Below, piece after piece: positions 28,987 to 38,198 of a stretch of 64,000 nucleotides of DNA. Made by a program: the position numbers and the translations under genes. This DNA is from Sedimenticola sp. (lineage in GTDB: Bacteria > Pseudomonadota > Gammaproteobacteria > Chromatiales > Chromatiaceae). Numbering within the stretch: position 1 is the first letter of the stretch; every line of letters begins with the position of its first letter. The notes under the pieces were generated by a model. The model had not been told where the DNA came from, did no database searches, and saw nothing but the letters and a program-made list of their open reading frames with translations. The stretch lies in the NCBI GenBank assembly GCA_011051655.1, contig DRKS01000013.1, positions 1-64,000 of the forward strand, given 5' to 3'.

Positions 28987-30282
28987 TCAGGCTGCCGCTT
29001 CGGGCTTGTAGTCGATGCCCATCGCCTTGGCGATGGCCTCTCTGCCGCCCTTGTGCCGCATCCAGTCGTCGATGTCTTTGGCATAGTTCACCACGCCACT
29101 CATGGATGAATCGAAGCCGAACATGCGGTAGGGGATTTTCAGGCCGTCCAGGGTGTCTTTGAGGTAGCCCATGCCGCGGATCAGGTTGGGTCCGCCACGG
29201 CCCACCACCACGTAGAGGGGCTTGGGTCCGTTGGCGTTGAAATAATCACGCAGGGCGTCGCCCATGGCGCGGAAGGTCTCGAAGATGTCGGTGTTGTTGG
29301 CCTTGCCGCCGATGATGAACAGGACGTTGCTCTGCGCCAGCCAGTACTTATAGGTGATCCGGCTGATCTCGTACATCTTCTCGTAAGGCGGGTTGCCGCC
29401 GAAATCGGAGGAGATGATGCCGGCGTCGCCCAGCAGCTCGGTCACCAGGGCGTTGGCGCCGCCGCCGAAGGTCATGGCGGTGATGGTGCCCTGATCGTTG
29501 GTGACGAACACGTCCGACTGGCCCTGGTAGGTCCGCAACTGGTTCACTTCGCGCTCGTAGTCGGTCAGCTCGGAGCTGTCCAGATCGGAAGGCAGGCGCA
29601 AACGCTTGTAGCTGGGATCATCCGTATCGAAAGAGCACTTGAAATCACAGGCCACCGGCACCAGGCGCCCTTTCTTGTTGGGCATCATGCGGATGGGATT
29701 CAGCTCCAGCATGTTCATGCCGTAGTTGTGATACAGATCCCACAGCTTGGGCAGATTCTGCACCAGCGGGCTGATGATCTCGTTGGGGGCGCCCAGACGG
29801 CGCAGGGTGTTGGAGATGACGAAGCCCTTGAGGCCGGTCAGGGGATCGAACGGCACCGTGGCGATCTTGTCCGCCGGCAGCTCCTCGATGTCTACACCGC
29901 CGTGGTGGGTAATGGTGAGGGTCGGAGCCCGGTACTTGGTGCTGTCCGTGATGGAGACATAGATCTCGTATTCGGCCGGGATGGCGCTTTCAAAGGTGAC
30001 GCCCTCCGCCTTGGCCTGGGTGGTGCCATGCATGTGCTTGGCAAAGTAGAGGCGCTCCTTTTCATTGATGGCGGTCTCCAGGTCCTTGGCGAAACCGATC
30101 AGGCCGGCCTTGCCCTTCTTGCCCACGCCGCCCTTGAACACAGGCTTTACCAGCACCATGCCCCACTTTTTGATCATCTCCCGGATCTCGTCCGTACTCG
30201 CCTCCGGCCCGAGAATCTCCGAGCGGGGAAAGTCCACGTAATCGAGGAGCTTGGAACCCCACAACATGCCTGTGATTTGCAT
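28987..30282 (-). CDS. aclB: ATP citrate lyase, small subunit (ATP-grasp)
   Basis: A 431-residue protein related to succinyl-CoA synthetase beta. The ATP-grasp part covers about residues 30-240 (VLVKPVFKGGVGKKGKAGL; MLELNPIRMMPNK with the Glu-Asn metal site), and a CoA-ligase domain follows (AMTFGGGANALVTELLGD; FIIGGKANNTDIFETFRAMG). The GG(G/K)AN repeats are typical of the family. It supplies the ATP site for citrate phosphorylation and pairs with the large subunit encoded 44 bp downstream. AAGGAG lies about 8 bases before the ATG. Upstream, a long heptamer repeat separates it from mdh. Confidence 0.9.
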   Translation of the reverse strand: MQITGMLWGSKLLDYVDFPRSEILGPEASTDEIREMIKKWGMVLVKPVFKGGVGKKGKAGLIGFAKDLETAINEKERLYFAKHMHGTTQAKAEGVTFESAIPAEYEIYVSITDSTKYRAPTLTITHHGGVDIEELPADKIATVPFDPLTGLKGFVISNTLRRLGAPNEIISPLVQNLPKLWDLYHNYGMNMLELNPIRMMPNKKGRLVPVACDFKCSFDTDDPSYKRLRLPSDLDSSELTDYEREVNQLRTYQGQSDVFVTNDQGTITAMTFGGGANALVTELLGDAGIISSDFGGNPPYEKMYEISRITYKYWLAQSNVLFIIGGKANNTDIFETFRAMGDALRDYFNANGPKPLYVVVGRGGPNLIRGMGYLKDTLDGLKIPYRMFGFDSSMSGVVNYAKDIDDWMRHKGGREAIAKAMGIDYKPEAAA

Positions 30283-30333
30283 TTGTTGACTCCTTATAGA
30301 TATATAAAGATTTAAGCTTCAAGTATTGATTTG

Positions 30334-30480
30334 GCTGTTAGCTGTTAGCTGTTAGCTGTTAGCTGTTAGCTGTTAGCTGTTAGCTGTTAGCTGTTAGCTG
30401 TTAGCTGTTAGCTGTTAGCTGTTAGCTGAATGCTAATTGCTAATCGCTAACCGCTAATTGCTAATCGCTAACCGCTATCA
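30334..30480. repeat. Heptamer tandem repeat B (21 units, mdh-aclB junction)
   Basis: Thirteen perfect GCTGTTA units (30334-30424) run in phase into eight variant units: GCTGAAT, GCTAATT, GCTAATC, GCTAACC, GCTAATT, GCTAATC, GCTAACC, GCTATCA. Every unit is exactly 7 bp, so the array is 147 bp. It begins one base after the mdh stop codon on the transcribed strand and fills most of the gap to aclB. Confidence 0.95.
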
Positions 30481-30481
30481 T

Positions 30482-31417
30482 CTAGAGCCCGGTTTCCTCG
30501 ACGGTTGTCTTCACCGCCTCCAGGGTCTTGTCGAACATCGCCTGCTCCTCCGGCGTCAGTTCGAACTCGAGAATCTTCTCCAGGCCGCCGGCGCCGATGA
30601 CGCAGGGCACGCCCATAAAATAACCGTCGACGCCGTATTCGCCCTCGCACAGGCCGGCGGAGGAAATCACCCGCTTCTTGTCCTTCAGATAGGCCTCGAC
30701 CATTTCGCAGCAGGATGCGGCCGGGCTGAAGTAGGCACTGCCATTGCCCAGCAGCTTGACCACTTCGGTGCCGGCCTCGCGGGTGCGGTCGGAGATGGCA
30801 TCAATTTTCTCTTTGGGGAGCAGCGCCTCGAGGGGCACGCCGCCGACAGTGGCGGTACGGACCAGGGGGATCATGGTGGGGCCATGGCCACCCAGCACGA
30901 TGGCGGATACATCTTCGGAGGACAACCCGGTCTCCATGGCCACGAAGGCCTTGAAGCGTCCGCTGTCCAGGGCGCCCGCCATGCCGATGACCCGCTCCTT
31001 CGGCAGGCCGGAGAGCTTGTAGAAGGCATAGACCATGGCGTCCAGGGGATTGGTGGTGAGGATCACGAAGGCGTTGGGGGCGTGTTCTTTCACCTTGTCC
31101 GCCACGTTTCGGATAATGCCCAGGTTGATTTCCAGGAGATCATCCCGGGTCATGCCGGGTTTTCTCGGCAGACCGGCGGTGATCACCACCACGTCGGCGC
31201 CCTCGATATCCGCATAATCCCCGGTGCCCGACAGGTTGACGTCATATCCGCCATGAGGCCGCAGCGCCATCATATCCAGGGCCTTGCCCTTCATGGGATC
31301 GGACAGTTCGGGACGATCCAGTATTACCACGTCACCCAACTCTTTCTGAGCGATAAGGAGCGCCAGGATACTTCCAATCTGGCCGCCCCCAATCAAAGCA
31401 ATTTTTTTCCTGGACAT
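30482..31417 (-). CDS. mdh: Malate dehydrogenase
   Basis: A 311-residue MDH of the lactate-dehydrogenase-like type. The NAD-binding loop GGGQIG (10-15) and Asp34 at the end of the second strand (VVILDRPE) favour NAD. The substrate loop has GLPRKPGMTRDDLL with the arginines that select dicarboxylates, and the catalytic histidine is H178 (GGHGPTMIP). It reduces oxaloacetate to malate in the reductive TCA direction, using the oxaloacetate released by ATP citrate lyase. It is probably the first gene of the mdh-aclB-aclA operon (minus strand). Confidence 0.94.
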   Translation of the reverse strand: MSRKKIALIGGGQIGSILALLIAQKELGDVVILDRPELSDPMKGKALDMMALRPHGGYDVNLSGTGDYADIEGADVVVITAGLPRKPGMTRDDLLEINLGIIRNVADKVKEHAPNAFVILTTNPLDAMVYAFYKLSGLPKERVIGMAGALDSGRFKAFVAMETGLSSEDVSAIVLGGHGPTMIPLVRTATVGGVPLEALLPKEKIDAISDRTREAGTEVVKLLGNGSAYFSPAASCCEMVEAYLKDKKRVISSAGLCEGEYGVDGYFMGVPCVIGAGGLEKILEFELTPEEQAMFDKTLEAVKTTVEETGL

Positions 31418-32094
31418 TTCGTCTACTCCTTACACCTAGTTATGAAGAGATTCACCCCAGGGCTTCACTGGCCCAGCGGGGCTGATCGCTTGTTCATTAT
31501 GGATTTCTCGGGGAATGCAGAGAGATATTCGCGGTGGCCCTGGACAATAAGGGCGAAATATAAAGGAAGCGCCGGCTCCTGTGTATCCCCAATTTACGCC
31601 TAAACCAGTTTTACGGCCCTCATAACCCGCCTCAACAGTATAAAAATGGGGTGCGCCGCGGCGCCCAAAGCCGGCCGCCCCGGCGAAAATCGGCGTATCC
31701 TACCACAAGCCCGCATCGGGATGCCTGTAAAATTTACCTCGATTTGCATAAACGGCGGCCATCCTCCCGCCCCAGCGGCTGTCACCGGATGCGCCGCCAT
31801 TTTCACTTCCGCACCACGGCGGGGCTTCTTTATAAATAAGAGGCTTTCAGACCGCACCAAAACCCCTGCCCAGGGGCCGGCCGCAACGACAACAATATTT
31901 GTCATTTCATGCAGTTACGGCTGGCACAGCGAAGCGGGCACAAGAGCCTGGCCGTCATGGCCGCAAAGAAAATGCACAATAATCCAGCTCTGTCAATCTT
32001 GCACAAGGGTGCATCATGGGGTTGAATATGCCCCTCGCCGCCCGGAGGCAGCCCCATATTGGGCACTGATCCTAATTTACAAACGAGGTCGGGA
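31418..32094. other. 677-bp divergent control region, mdh / hdrC
   Basis: This stretch separates the minus-strand mdh-aclBA operon from the plus-strand hdr/frd/flx operon and must hold both promoters. I see a short inverted pair, GGGGTTGAATATGCCCC (about 32018-32034), shortly before hdrC and an AT-rich stretch near 31550-31565 above mdh, but no certain promoter or operator. A plus-strand open frame through 31646-32101 has no ribosome site and reads as chance. Confidence 0.4.
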
Positions 32095-32487
32095 ATGCTG
32101 ATCAACCCCGCTGCAAAAGACCTGAAAGCAATAAGAGAACTCGAGCTGGCCACCGGAGAGACCATCTCCGATTGCTACCAGTGCGGCAAATGCACCGCGG
32201 GCTGCCCGGCCTCCATGGACCCGCCGCCCAGCGTCCTGATCCAGCTTCTCAAGCTCGGCCAGTTCGAGATGGCGCGCAATGCCGAATCGATCTGGTCCTG
32301 CATGGCCTGCCTGACCTGTTCCGAACGCTGCCCCAAGAACGTCAGCCCGGCGGCCATCATCGAGGGACTCAAAAACCTGCACCTGCGAAACCAGGATCCC
32401 AGGGTCTGCCTTGAATCGATGAGCCGGAACTTCCTCGCCCACTCACCCCAGATGGCCGTTGTCAGCGGCTTTCGCAAATTCATATAA
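32095..32487 (+). CDS. hdrC: Heterodisulfide reductase-like subunit C
   Basis: A 130-residue ferredoxin-like subunit with two 4Fe-4S motifs: CYQCGKCTAGCPA and CMACLTCSERCPK. It passes electrons between HdrA and HdrB. The start at 32095 (MLINPAAK) has CGAGGTCGG upstream; an in-frame ATG at 32059 has none. It is the first gene of a long operon with hdrB, a soluble fumarate reductase and the flx genes, all on the plus strand. Confidence 0.9.
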   Translation: MLINPAAKDLKAIRELELATGETISDCYQCGKCTAGCPASMDPPPSVLIQLLKLGQFEMARNAESIWSCMACLTCSERCPKNVSPAAIIEGLKNLHLRNQDPRVCLESMSRNFLAHSPQMAVVSGFRKFI

Positions 32488-32503
32488 ACATTAAGGAATC
32501 CGG

Positions 32504-33415
32504 ATGTCAGAAAAGCCTGTTCGTATTCCCTACTATCCCGGCTGCACCCTGAAGACCAAGGCGCTGGGATTCGAGCGCTCCGCCATGGACTGCGCCGAGG
32601 TCATCGGCTTCGAAATGGACGAGCTGAAGGATTGGAACTGCTGCGGCGCCTCCTATCCGTTGACCAAGGACAACCTGATGGGTCTCACCGCCCCCACCAA
32701 TATCCTGGTGGAGGCCGAGAAGCGCTGCCAGAAGGAAGAAGTGGATCCTAACCTGATCACCCTCTGCACCTTCTGTTACAACACCCTGAAGCGCACGGAA
32801 TATGCGTTTCAGCAGGACGAGAGCAAACTCGAAACCATCAACGCCTTCCTCGACCGCAAATATGACGGATCCATACGGGTGGTCCATTACCTGGAGTACC
32901 TGCGCGACGTCATCGGCTTCGACAACGTGGCCAAGATGGTCAAGACCGATCTGAGCAAATACCGGGTGGCCCCCTACTACGGCTGCCTGCTGCTGAAGCC
33001 GAAAAAGGAGATCGGGCTGGACGATCCCGAAGACCCGGTCATCCTGCACGATTTCCTCGACGCCCTGGGCTGCAAGGTGGTGGATTTTCCCGGCCAGGTG
33101 GACTGCTGCGGCTCCTACCTGGTGATGCGGGAGCCGGAGAAGGTATCGCAGCTCTCCTATGACATCCTTGCCGAGGCGGCGGAATATGGCGCCCAGGCCC
33201 TGGTCACCGCCTGCCCCCTGTGCCAGTCCAACCTGGACAAGAGCCAGAGCGACGAGACCCGGTTCAGCGGCCTCGACGGGGTGCCGGTGCTCTATTTCAC
33301 CCAGCTTCTAGCCATCGCCTTTGGCCTGGACACAGAGAATCACCAGCTTGAAGACCATTTCATCGACCCGCGGCCCGTATTCGCCGCGGCCGGTGCGGAT
33401 GGCGAAAGCGACTAG
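32504..33415 (+). CDS. hdrB: Heterodisulfide reductase-like subunit B
   Basis: A 303-residue protein with two complete cysteine-rich CCG domains: YPGC...WNCCGA...LCTFCYNTL and YYGC...VDCCGS...ACPLCQSNL. In methanogens these hold the non-cubane clusters that split the CoM-CoB disulfide. Here the disulfide substrate is unknown. In methanogen thiol:fumarate reductase the B subunit is a fusion of an FrdB-like and an HdrB-like part. The separate frdB immediately downstream looks like the unfused state, suggesting HdrB serves the fumarate reductase. Confidence 0.9.
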   Translation: MSEKPVRIPYYPGCTLKTKALGFERSAMDCAEVIGFEMDELKDWNCCGASYPLTKDNLMGLTAPTNILVEAEKRCQKEEVDPNLITLCTFCYNTLKRTEYAFQQDESKLETINAFLDRKYDGSIRVVHYLEYLRDVIGFDNVAKMVKTDLSKYRVAPYYGCLLLKPKKEIGLDDPEDPVILHDFLDALGCKVVDFPGQVDCCGSYLVMREPEKVSQLSYDILAEAAEYGAQALVTACPLCQSNLDKSQSDETRFSGLDGVPVLYFTQLLAIAFGLDTENHQLEDHFIDPRPVFAAAGADGESD

Positions 33416-33440
33416 TTCGAGCTTGATCAGGAGTCAGTCC

Positions 33441-34229
33441 GTGACTAAATCTACACAAGACAACAAGCCAATCATGGTTGGCGACCGGACCATCCCGCCG
33501 CCGGATGCCCGCTTCATCACCATCAGCATCATGGGACAGCCCTACGAGGTGCCCGAGACCCTGACCATCCTCAAGGCGATGGAGTACGCCGGCTATCAGT
33601 TCAAGCGCGGCTGCGGCTGCCGCGGCGGCATCTGCGGCGCCTGCGGCACCTTCTACCGCATCGAGGGGGATCACACCCTGCGCACCGGCCTGGCCTGCCA
33701 GACCGTGGTGGAGCCCGGCATGATCCTGGCCCAGGTGCCGTTCTTCCCCTCCAACCGGGCGCCGGATCTGGATCTCGACACCAAGACGCCGGCAGACGAG
33801 CAGATCGCCACCCTCTACCCCGAGATCTTCCGCTGTGTCGGCTGCGGCACCTGCACCCGCACCTGCCCCATGGACATCGACGTCATGGGCTACATCGCCT
33901 ACTTCAAGCGCGGCGACATCAAGGGCGGGGCGGAAAAATCCTTCGACTGCATCATGTGCGGCCTGTGCGCCAGCCGCTGCCCGGCCAACATCTCCCAGTT
34001 CAACGTGGCCATGACCGCCCGGCGCATCACCGGCGCCCGGCTGACCCCCAGATCCGAGGTCACCGCCGCCCGGGCGGAGCAGGTCCGCTCCGGCCGCTAC
34101 GAGCCCATGCTGGCCGAGCTGTGCGAAATGAGCGCCGAGGATCTCAAAACCCTTTATGTAGAACGCGAGCGCGAACCCGACCTGGCCAAGCCAGGCGAGT
34201 GGATGCCCAAAGACCAGACCAAACTATAA
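33441..34229 (+). CDS. Fumarate reductase/succinate dehydrogenase iron-sulfur subunit (TfrB-like, no HdrB part)
   Basis: A 262-residue subunit with a 2Fe-2S plant-type site (CGCRGGICGAC...LAC) and two bacterial ferredoxin motifs (CVGCGTCTRTCPM; CIMCGLCASRCPA). I choose a GTG start at 33441 because AGGAG lies 7 bases before it and the upstream frame overlaps hdrB. It transfers electrons to the flavoprotein encoded 12 bp downstream. No membrane-anchor subunit gene is nearby, so the enzyme should be soluble and fed by the Hdr/Flx proteins rather than by quinol. Confidence 0.88.
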   Translation: MTKSTQDNKPIMVGDRTIPPPDARFITISIMGQPYEVPETLTILKAMEYAGYQFKRGCGCRGGICGACGTFYRIEGDHTLRTGLACQTVVEPGMILAQVPFFPSNRAPDLDLDTKTPADEQIATLYPEIFRCVGCGTCTRTCPMDIDVMGYIAYFKRGDIKGGAEKSFDCIMCGLCASRCPANISQFNVAMTARRITGARLTPRSEVTAARAEQVRSGRYEPMLAELCEMSAEDLKTLYVEREREPDLAKPGEWMPKDQTKL

Positions 34230-34241
34230 GCCGAGGTAATC

Positions 34242-35912
34242 ATGTCCGAAGGTTACACTCCCGAAATGCTGGACCTGATCAAACGGGTCGAGGCCAGCCG
34301 CCCCCAGCGTCTCGCCGAATCCCGCGCCGGCAAGGCCTTTCCCGCCATGTCCATGGACCAGCGCGACGAAGTCCTGAACCAGTACCACCCCGACTACACC
34401 GATGAAGGGCGGCGCGCATTGGGAATCGGCCCGAACAAGGGCGAGGTCTACCCCGAAGAGCTCATCGACCTGCTGGAATCCCGCAGCATGCTGGAATCCG
34501 TCAAGGCGGACCTCTCCAAACCCGACTACGAGACCGACGTGCTGGTCATCGGCGGCGGTGGCGGCGGCAGCTCCGCGGCCCTGACCGCGGCGGCCGAAGG
34601 CCTGAACGTCATCCTGGCCACCAAGCTGCGCCACGGCGACTCCAACACCGTCATGGCGGAAGGCGGCATCCAGGGCGCCGACCAGGAGCCCGACTCACCC
34701 TATTTCCACTACCTGGATGTCATCGGCGGCGGACACTTCACCAACGAGCGCTCACTGGTGGCCGCCCTGACCAACGATGCCCCGCTGATCATCGAGTGGC
34801 TGGAATCCCTCGGCATGATGTTCGACAAGCATCCCGACGGCCGCATGAAGACCCGCCACGGCGGCGGCACCAGCCGCAAGCGCATGCACTCCGCCGGCGA
34901 CATGACCGGCGCCGAGATCATGCGGGTGCTGCGCGACGAGACCCGCAATCGCAAGGACAAGATCAGGATCCTGGAGTTCTCCCCCGCCATCGAGCTGCTG
35001 ATGGACAAAGACGGCCGCTGCGCCGGCGCCGTCCTCAACAACCTGGAGACCGGGGCCTATTACACCGTCAAGGCCAAGGCCACGGTGATCGCCACCGGCG
35101 GCACCGGCCGCCTGCACTACCGCGGCTTCGCCTGCACCAACCACTACGGCGCCACCGGCGACGGCCTGGTGATGGCCTACCGCGCCGGCGCCAGGCTGGG
35201 CTACATGGATTCCGTGCAGTACCACCCCACCGGCACCGCCTATCCCGAGCAGAACGTGGGCCTGCTGGTGACCGAGAAGGTGCGCGGTCTCGGCGGCCAG
35301 TTGCTGAACATCGACGGCGAGCAGTTCGTGTTCCCGCTGGAGCCCCGGGACGTGGAGTCCGCCGCCATCATCCGCGAGTGCGTCGGCCGGGGCAATGGCG
35401 TGAAAACGCCCACCGGCCGCCTCGGCGTCTGGCTGGACTCGCCGCTCATCGACGAGCTGCACGGCCCCGGCACGGTGCAGCGCGAGCTGCCCGCCAAGTA
35501 CATCCAGTTCAAGCGCTTCGGCATCGACATTGCCAAGGTACCCATGCTGGTCTACCCCACCCTGCACTATCAGAACGGCGGCATCGCCATCAACGACCAG
35601 TCGGAGACCACCGTCCCCGGCCTCTATGCGGCGGGCGAGACCACCGGCGGCGTGCACGGCCACAACCGCCTCATGGGCAACTCATTGCTGGACATCCTGG
35701 TATTCGGCCGCCGCGCCGGCAGCGCCGCCGCCAAGGCCATCGCCGCGGGCGCGGAACCCGGGCCGGGCACCCTGGAGCATCTGGTCCAGTACGGCAAGGA
35801 GCTCAGCGACGCCGGCCTGGACCGCGGCGCCATCAGCCCCATGATCCTGCCCAACTATGCAACTGACGAAATCCGGCAGCGCCGCTGGGACGTTAAGTCT
35901 CCGACCGTTTAA
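34242..35912 (+). CDS. Fumarate reductase flavoprotein subunit (TfrA/FrdA-like)
   Basis: A 556-residue flavoprotein. The FAD-binding Rossmann motif DVLVIGGGGGGSSAALTAA lies at about residue 90, after an N-terminal extension of about 85 residues. HGGGTSRKRMHSAGDMTG carries the conserved His and Arg of the substrate site, and GETTGGVHGHNRLMGNSLLD is the C-terminal FAD signature. It reduces fumarate to succinate in the reductive TCA cycle. The association with hdrB and hdrA suggests a thiol or ferredoxin/NADH-linked electron supply. Its product is followed by a heptamer repeat before hdrA. Confidence 0.9.
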   Translation: MSEGYTPEMLDLIKRVEASRPQRLAESRAGKAFPAMSMDQRDEVLNQYHPDYTDEGRRALGIGPNKGEVYPEELIDLLESRSMLESVKADLSKPDYETDVLVIGGGGGGSSAALTAAAEGLNVILATKLRHGDSNTVMAEGGIQGADQEPDSPYFHYLDVIGGGHFTNERSLVAALTNDAPLIIEWLESLGMMFDKHPDGRMKTRHGGGTSRKRMHSAGDMTGAEIMRVLRDETRNRKDKIRILEFSPAIELLMDKDGRCAGAVLNNLETGAYYTVKAKATVIATGGTGRLHYRGFACTNHYGATGDGLVMAYRAGARLGYMDSVQYHPTGTAYPEQNVGLLVTEKVRGLGGQLLNIDGEQFVFPLEPRDVESAAIIRECVGRGNGVKTPTGRLGVWLDSPLIDELHGPGTVQRELPAKYIQFKRFGIDIAKVPMLVYPTLHYQNGGIAINDQSETTVPGLYAAGETTGGVHGHNRLMGNSLLDILVFGRRAGSAAAKAIAAGAEPGPGTLEHLVQYGKELSDAGLDRGAISPMILPNYATDEIRQRRWDVKSPTV

Positions 35913-35913
35913 C

Positions 35914-35948
35914 TTCGGTTTGCGGTTATCGGTTTACGGTTAACGGTT
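35914..35948. repeat. Heptamer tandem repeat C (frdA-hdrA junction)
   Basis: Five 7-bp units of the form NNCGGTT: TTCGGTT, TGCGGTT, ATCGGTT, TACGGTT, AACGGTT. The array starts one base after the frdA stop. Confidence 0.85.
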
Positions 35949-36055
35949 TAAAAGCATGGCACGAACCAATATTTCAACTCCCTCCGGCGCCCCGCCAGGG
36001 GCGTATCGCGGAACAGAATTGGCTGACAGTTGCCAGCCGAAAAGGAGTCGTATTT

Positions 36056-38104
36056 ATGGCTAAAATCGGCGTCTTTGTCTGTCAGTGCGGCAACAACATC
36101 GCCCGCACCGTCGATACTGCCGCGGTGGCGAAGGACGCCAGCGAGCAGAACGGCGTGGTGCACGTGGAAGACTACAAATTCATGTGCTCCGCGCCGGGAC
36201 AGGAAATGTTCAAGAAGGCGATCAAGGAAAAGGGCCTGGACGCCTGTATCGTCGCCGCCTGCAGCCCCAAGATGCACGAGGCCACCTTCCGCAAGGCGGC
36301 GGAGGCCGCCGGCCTGAACCCCTTCAAGGTGGAAATCGCCAACATCCGCGAACAGTGCTCCTGGGTGCACGACGACAAGGAAATCGGCACCGCCAAGTCA
36401 AAGGATCTGACCCACATGATGATCGAGCGGATCAAGTTCAACCGTCCGCTGGAGCGCTACGTCATGCCCCTGACCAAGCGCACCCTGATCCTCGGCGGCG
36501 GCATCGCCGGCATCCAGGCCGCCCTGGACCTGGCCAACGCCGGCATCGAGGTCCACATCGTGGAGCGCGAGCCCTCCCTGGGGGGCAACATGGCGCGGCT
36601 GTCCGAGACCTTCCCCACCCTGGACTGCTCCCAGTGCATCATGACCCCGAAGATGGTGGAGGTGCTGGACCATCCCCTGATCACCGTCCACGCCTATGCC
36701 GAACTGCAAAAGCTAGAGGGCTTCATCGGCAACTTCCGCGCCACCATCCTGCAGAAGGCCAAGTTCGTCATCGACGACCTGTGCACCGGCTGCGGCGAGT
36801 GCTGGGAGAAGTGCCCCTTCTCGGTGGAGAGTGAGTTCGAGATGGGCCTGGTCAAGCGTCCGATCATTTACATCCCGTTTCCCCAGGCGGTACCGACAGT
36901 GCCGGTCATCGACAAGACCGAATGCCCCAAGATCCTCAAGGACAAGTGCGGCCTCTGCGCCCAGGTGTGCGGACCGGACTGCATCGACTTCACCCAGCAG
37001 GACGAGATCAAAGAGATCGAGTTCGGCGCCGTCATCGTGGCCACCGGCTTCCAGCTCATGCCCAACGTCTACCGCGAGTACGGCGGCTGGCGCCCGCCCC
37101 ACATGACCCCCAAGAAGCTCACCAAGAAAGAGCGCGCGGCCCTGCCCCGCTCCGGCGCGGGACGCCTGGTGGATGTCATTAACGGCCTGGAGTTCGAGCG
37201 CCTGGCGTCGGCCTCCGGCCCCACCGGCGGCCAGATCCGCCGCCCCTCCGACGGCAAGATTCCGGAAACGGTGGTGTTCATCGCCTGCGTGGGCTCCCGT
37301 GACTGCAACAAGGGCGTGGAGTACTGCTCCAAGATCTGCTGCATGTACACCGCCAAGCACACCATGCTGTATCAGCACTCAGTGCACCACGGCAAGGCCT
37401 ATGTCTTCTACATGGACATCCGCGCCGGCGGCAAGGGCTACGAGGAATTCATCAACCGGGCCCAGAACGAAGGGGCCCAGTACATCCGCGGCCGGGTCTC
37501 CCGCCTGTCCAAGAAGGGCGACAAGATCCTGGTCAAGGGCGCCGACACCCTCACCGGACAGGCCGTGGACGTGGAGGCCGACATGGTGGTGCTGGCCACC
37601 GCCATGGTGCCCCAGGGGGACGCGGAAGAAACGGCCCAGATCCTCGGCATCGGCTACGACAAGCACGGCTTCTACTCCGAGCAGCACCCCAAGCTGATGC
37701 CCGTGGATTCTTCCACCGGCGGCATCTTCCTGGCGGGCACCTGCCAGGGCGTGAAGGACATCCCGGAAACGGTGGCCCAGGCCTCCGCGGCGGCCTCCAA
37801 GGTGCTGGCGCTGTTCTCCAAGGAGGAGTTGCAGCGGGACCCCGAAGTCGCCATCGTGGACCAGGAAAAGTGCATGAACTGCTGGGACTGCGTCACCGTC
37901 TGCCCCTACCTCGCCATCGACCGGGTGGAGCTGAAGGACCGCAACGGCAACTTCCGCAAGTGGGCGGCCCAGGTCAACCCGGGGCTGTGCCAGGGCTGCG
38001 GCCTGTGCAACACCGCCTGCCGCTCCAAGAGCATCGAACTCCAGGGCTATACCAATGAACAGGTCTACGCCCAGATCACCGCCTTCGGTGGAGAATTTGT
38101 TTAA
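36056..38104 (+). CDS. hdrA: Heterodisulfide reductase-like subunit A (FAD, Fe-S)
   Basis: A 682-residue HdrA. The N-terminal part has VFVCQCGNNI and further cysteines; the FAD fold starts at LILGGGIAGIQAALDLANAG (about 143-162). A CSQC site follows, then 4Fe-4S motifs CTGCGECWEKCP and CGLCAQVCGPDC, and two C-terminal ferredoxin motifs, CMNCWDCVTVCP and CQGCGLCNTACR. HdrA is the bifurcating flavin subunit in methanogen and bacterial Hdr complexes. Here it would split electrons from NADH (via FlxA-D) between ferredoxin and the HdrBC/fumarate side. AAGGAG precedes the ATG. Length is normal for HdrA. Confidence 0.93.
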   Translation: MAKIGVFVCQCGNNIARTVDTAAVAKDASEQNGVVHVEDYKFMCSAPGQEMFKKAIKEKGLDACIVAACSPKMHEATFRKAAEAAGLNPFKVEIANIREQCSWVHDDKEIGTAKSKDLTHMMIERIKFNRPLERYVMPLTKRTLILGGGIAGIQAALDLANAGIEVHIVEREPSLGGNMARLSETFPTLDCSQCIMTPKMVEVLDHPLITVHAYAELQKLEGFIGNFRATILQKAKFVIDDLCTGCGECWEKCPFSVESEFEMGLVKRPIIYIPFPQAVPTVPVIDKTECPKILKDKCGLCAQVCGPDCIDFTQQDEIKEIEFGAVIVATGFQLMPNVYREYGGWRPPHMTPKKLTKKERAALPRSGAGRLVDVINGLEFERLASASGPTGGQIRRPSDGKIPETVVFIACVGSRDCNKGVEYCSKICCMYTAKHTMLYQHSVHHGKAYVFYMDIRAGGKGYEEFINRAQNEGAQYIRGRVSRLSKKGDKILVKGADTLTGQAVDVEADMVVLATAMVPQGDAEETAQILGIGYDKHGFYSEQHPKLMPVDSSTGGIFLAGTCQGVKDIPETVAQASAAASKVLALFSKEELQRDPEVAIVDQEKCMNCWDCVTVCPYLAIDRVELKDRNGNFRKWAAQVNPGLCQGCGLCNTACRSKSIELQGYTNEQVYAQITAFGGEFV

Positions 38105-38140
38105 GACAAGGTTTTCAGGATGCAGAAAACCCCTGTGGCA

Positions 38141-38195
38141 ACTGATGACTGACAACTGCAACTGATGACTGACAACTGATAACTGACGACTGAAC
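38141..38195. repeat. Heptamer tandem repeat D (hdrA-flxD junction)
   Basis: Eight units, seven of them 7 bp: ACTGATG, ACTGACA, ACTGCA (6 bp), ACTGATG, ACTGACA, ACTGATA, ACTGACG, ACTGAAC. The array ends three bases before the flxD ATG, replacing the usual ribosome site region. Confidence 0.9.
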
Positions 38196-38198
38196 AGC

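Noticed and set aside
31646-32101. Plus-strand 151-codon frame upstream of hdrC
   Set aside because: No ribosome site, no domain, odd composition; the region is better explained as a divergent control region.
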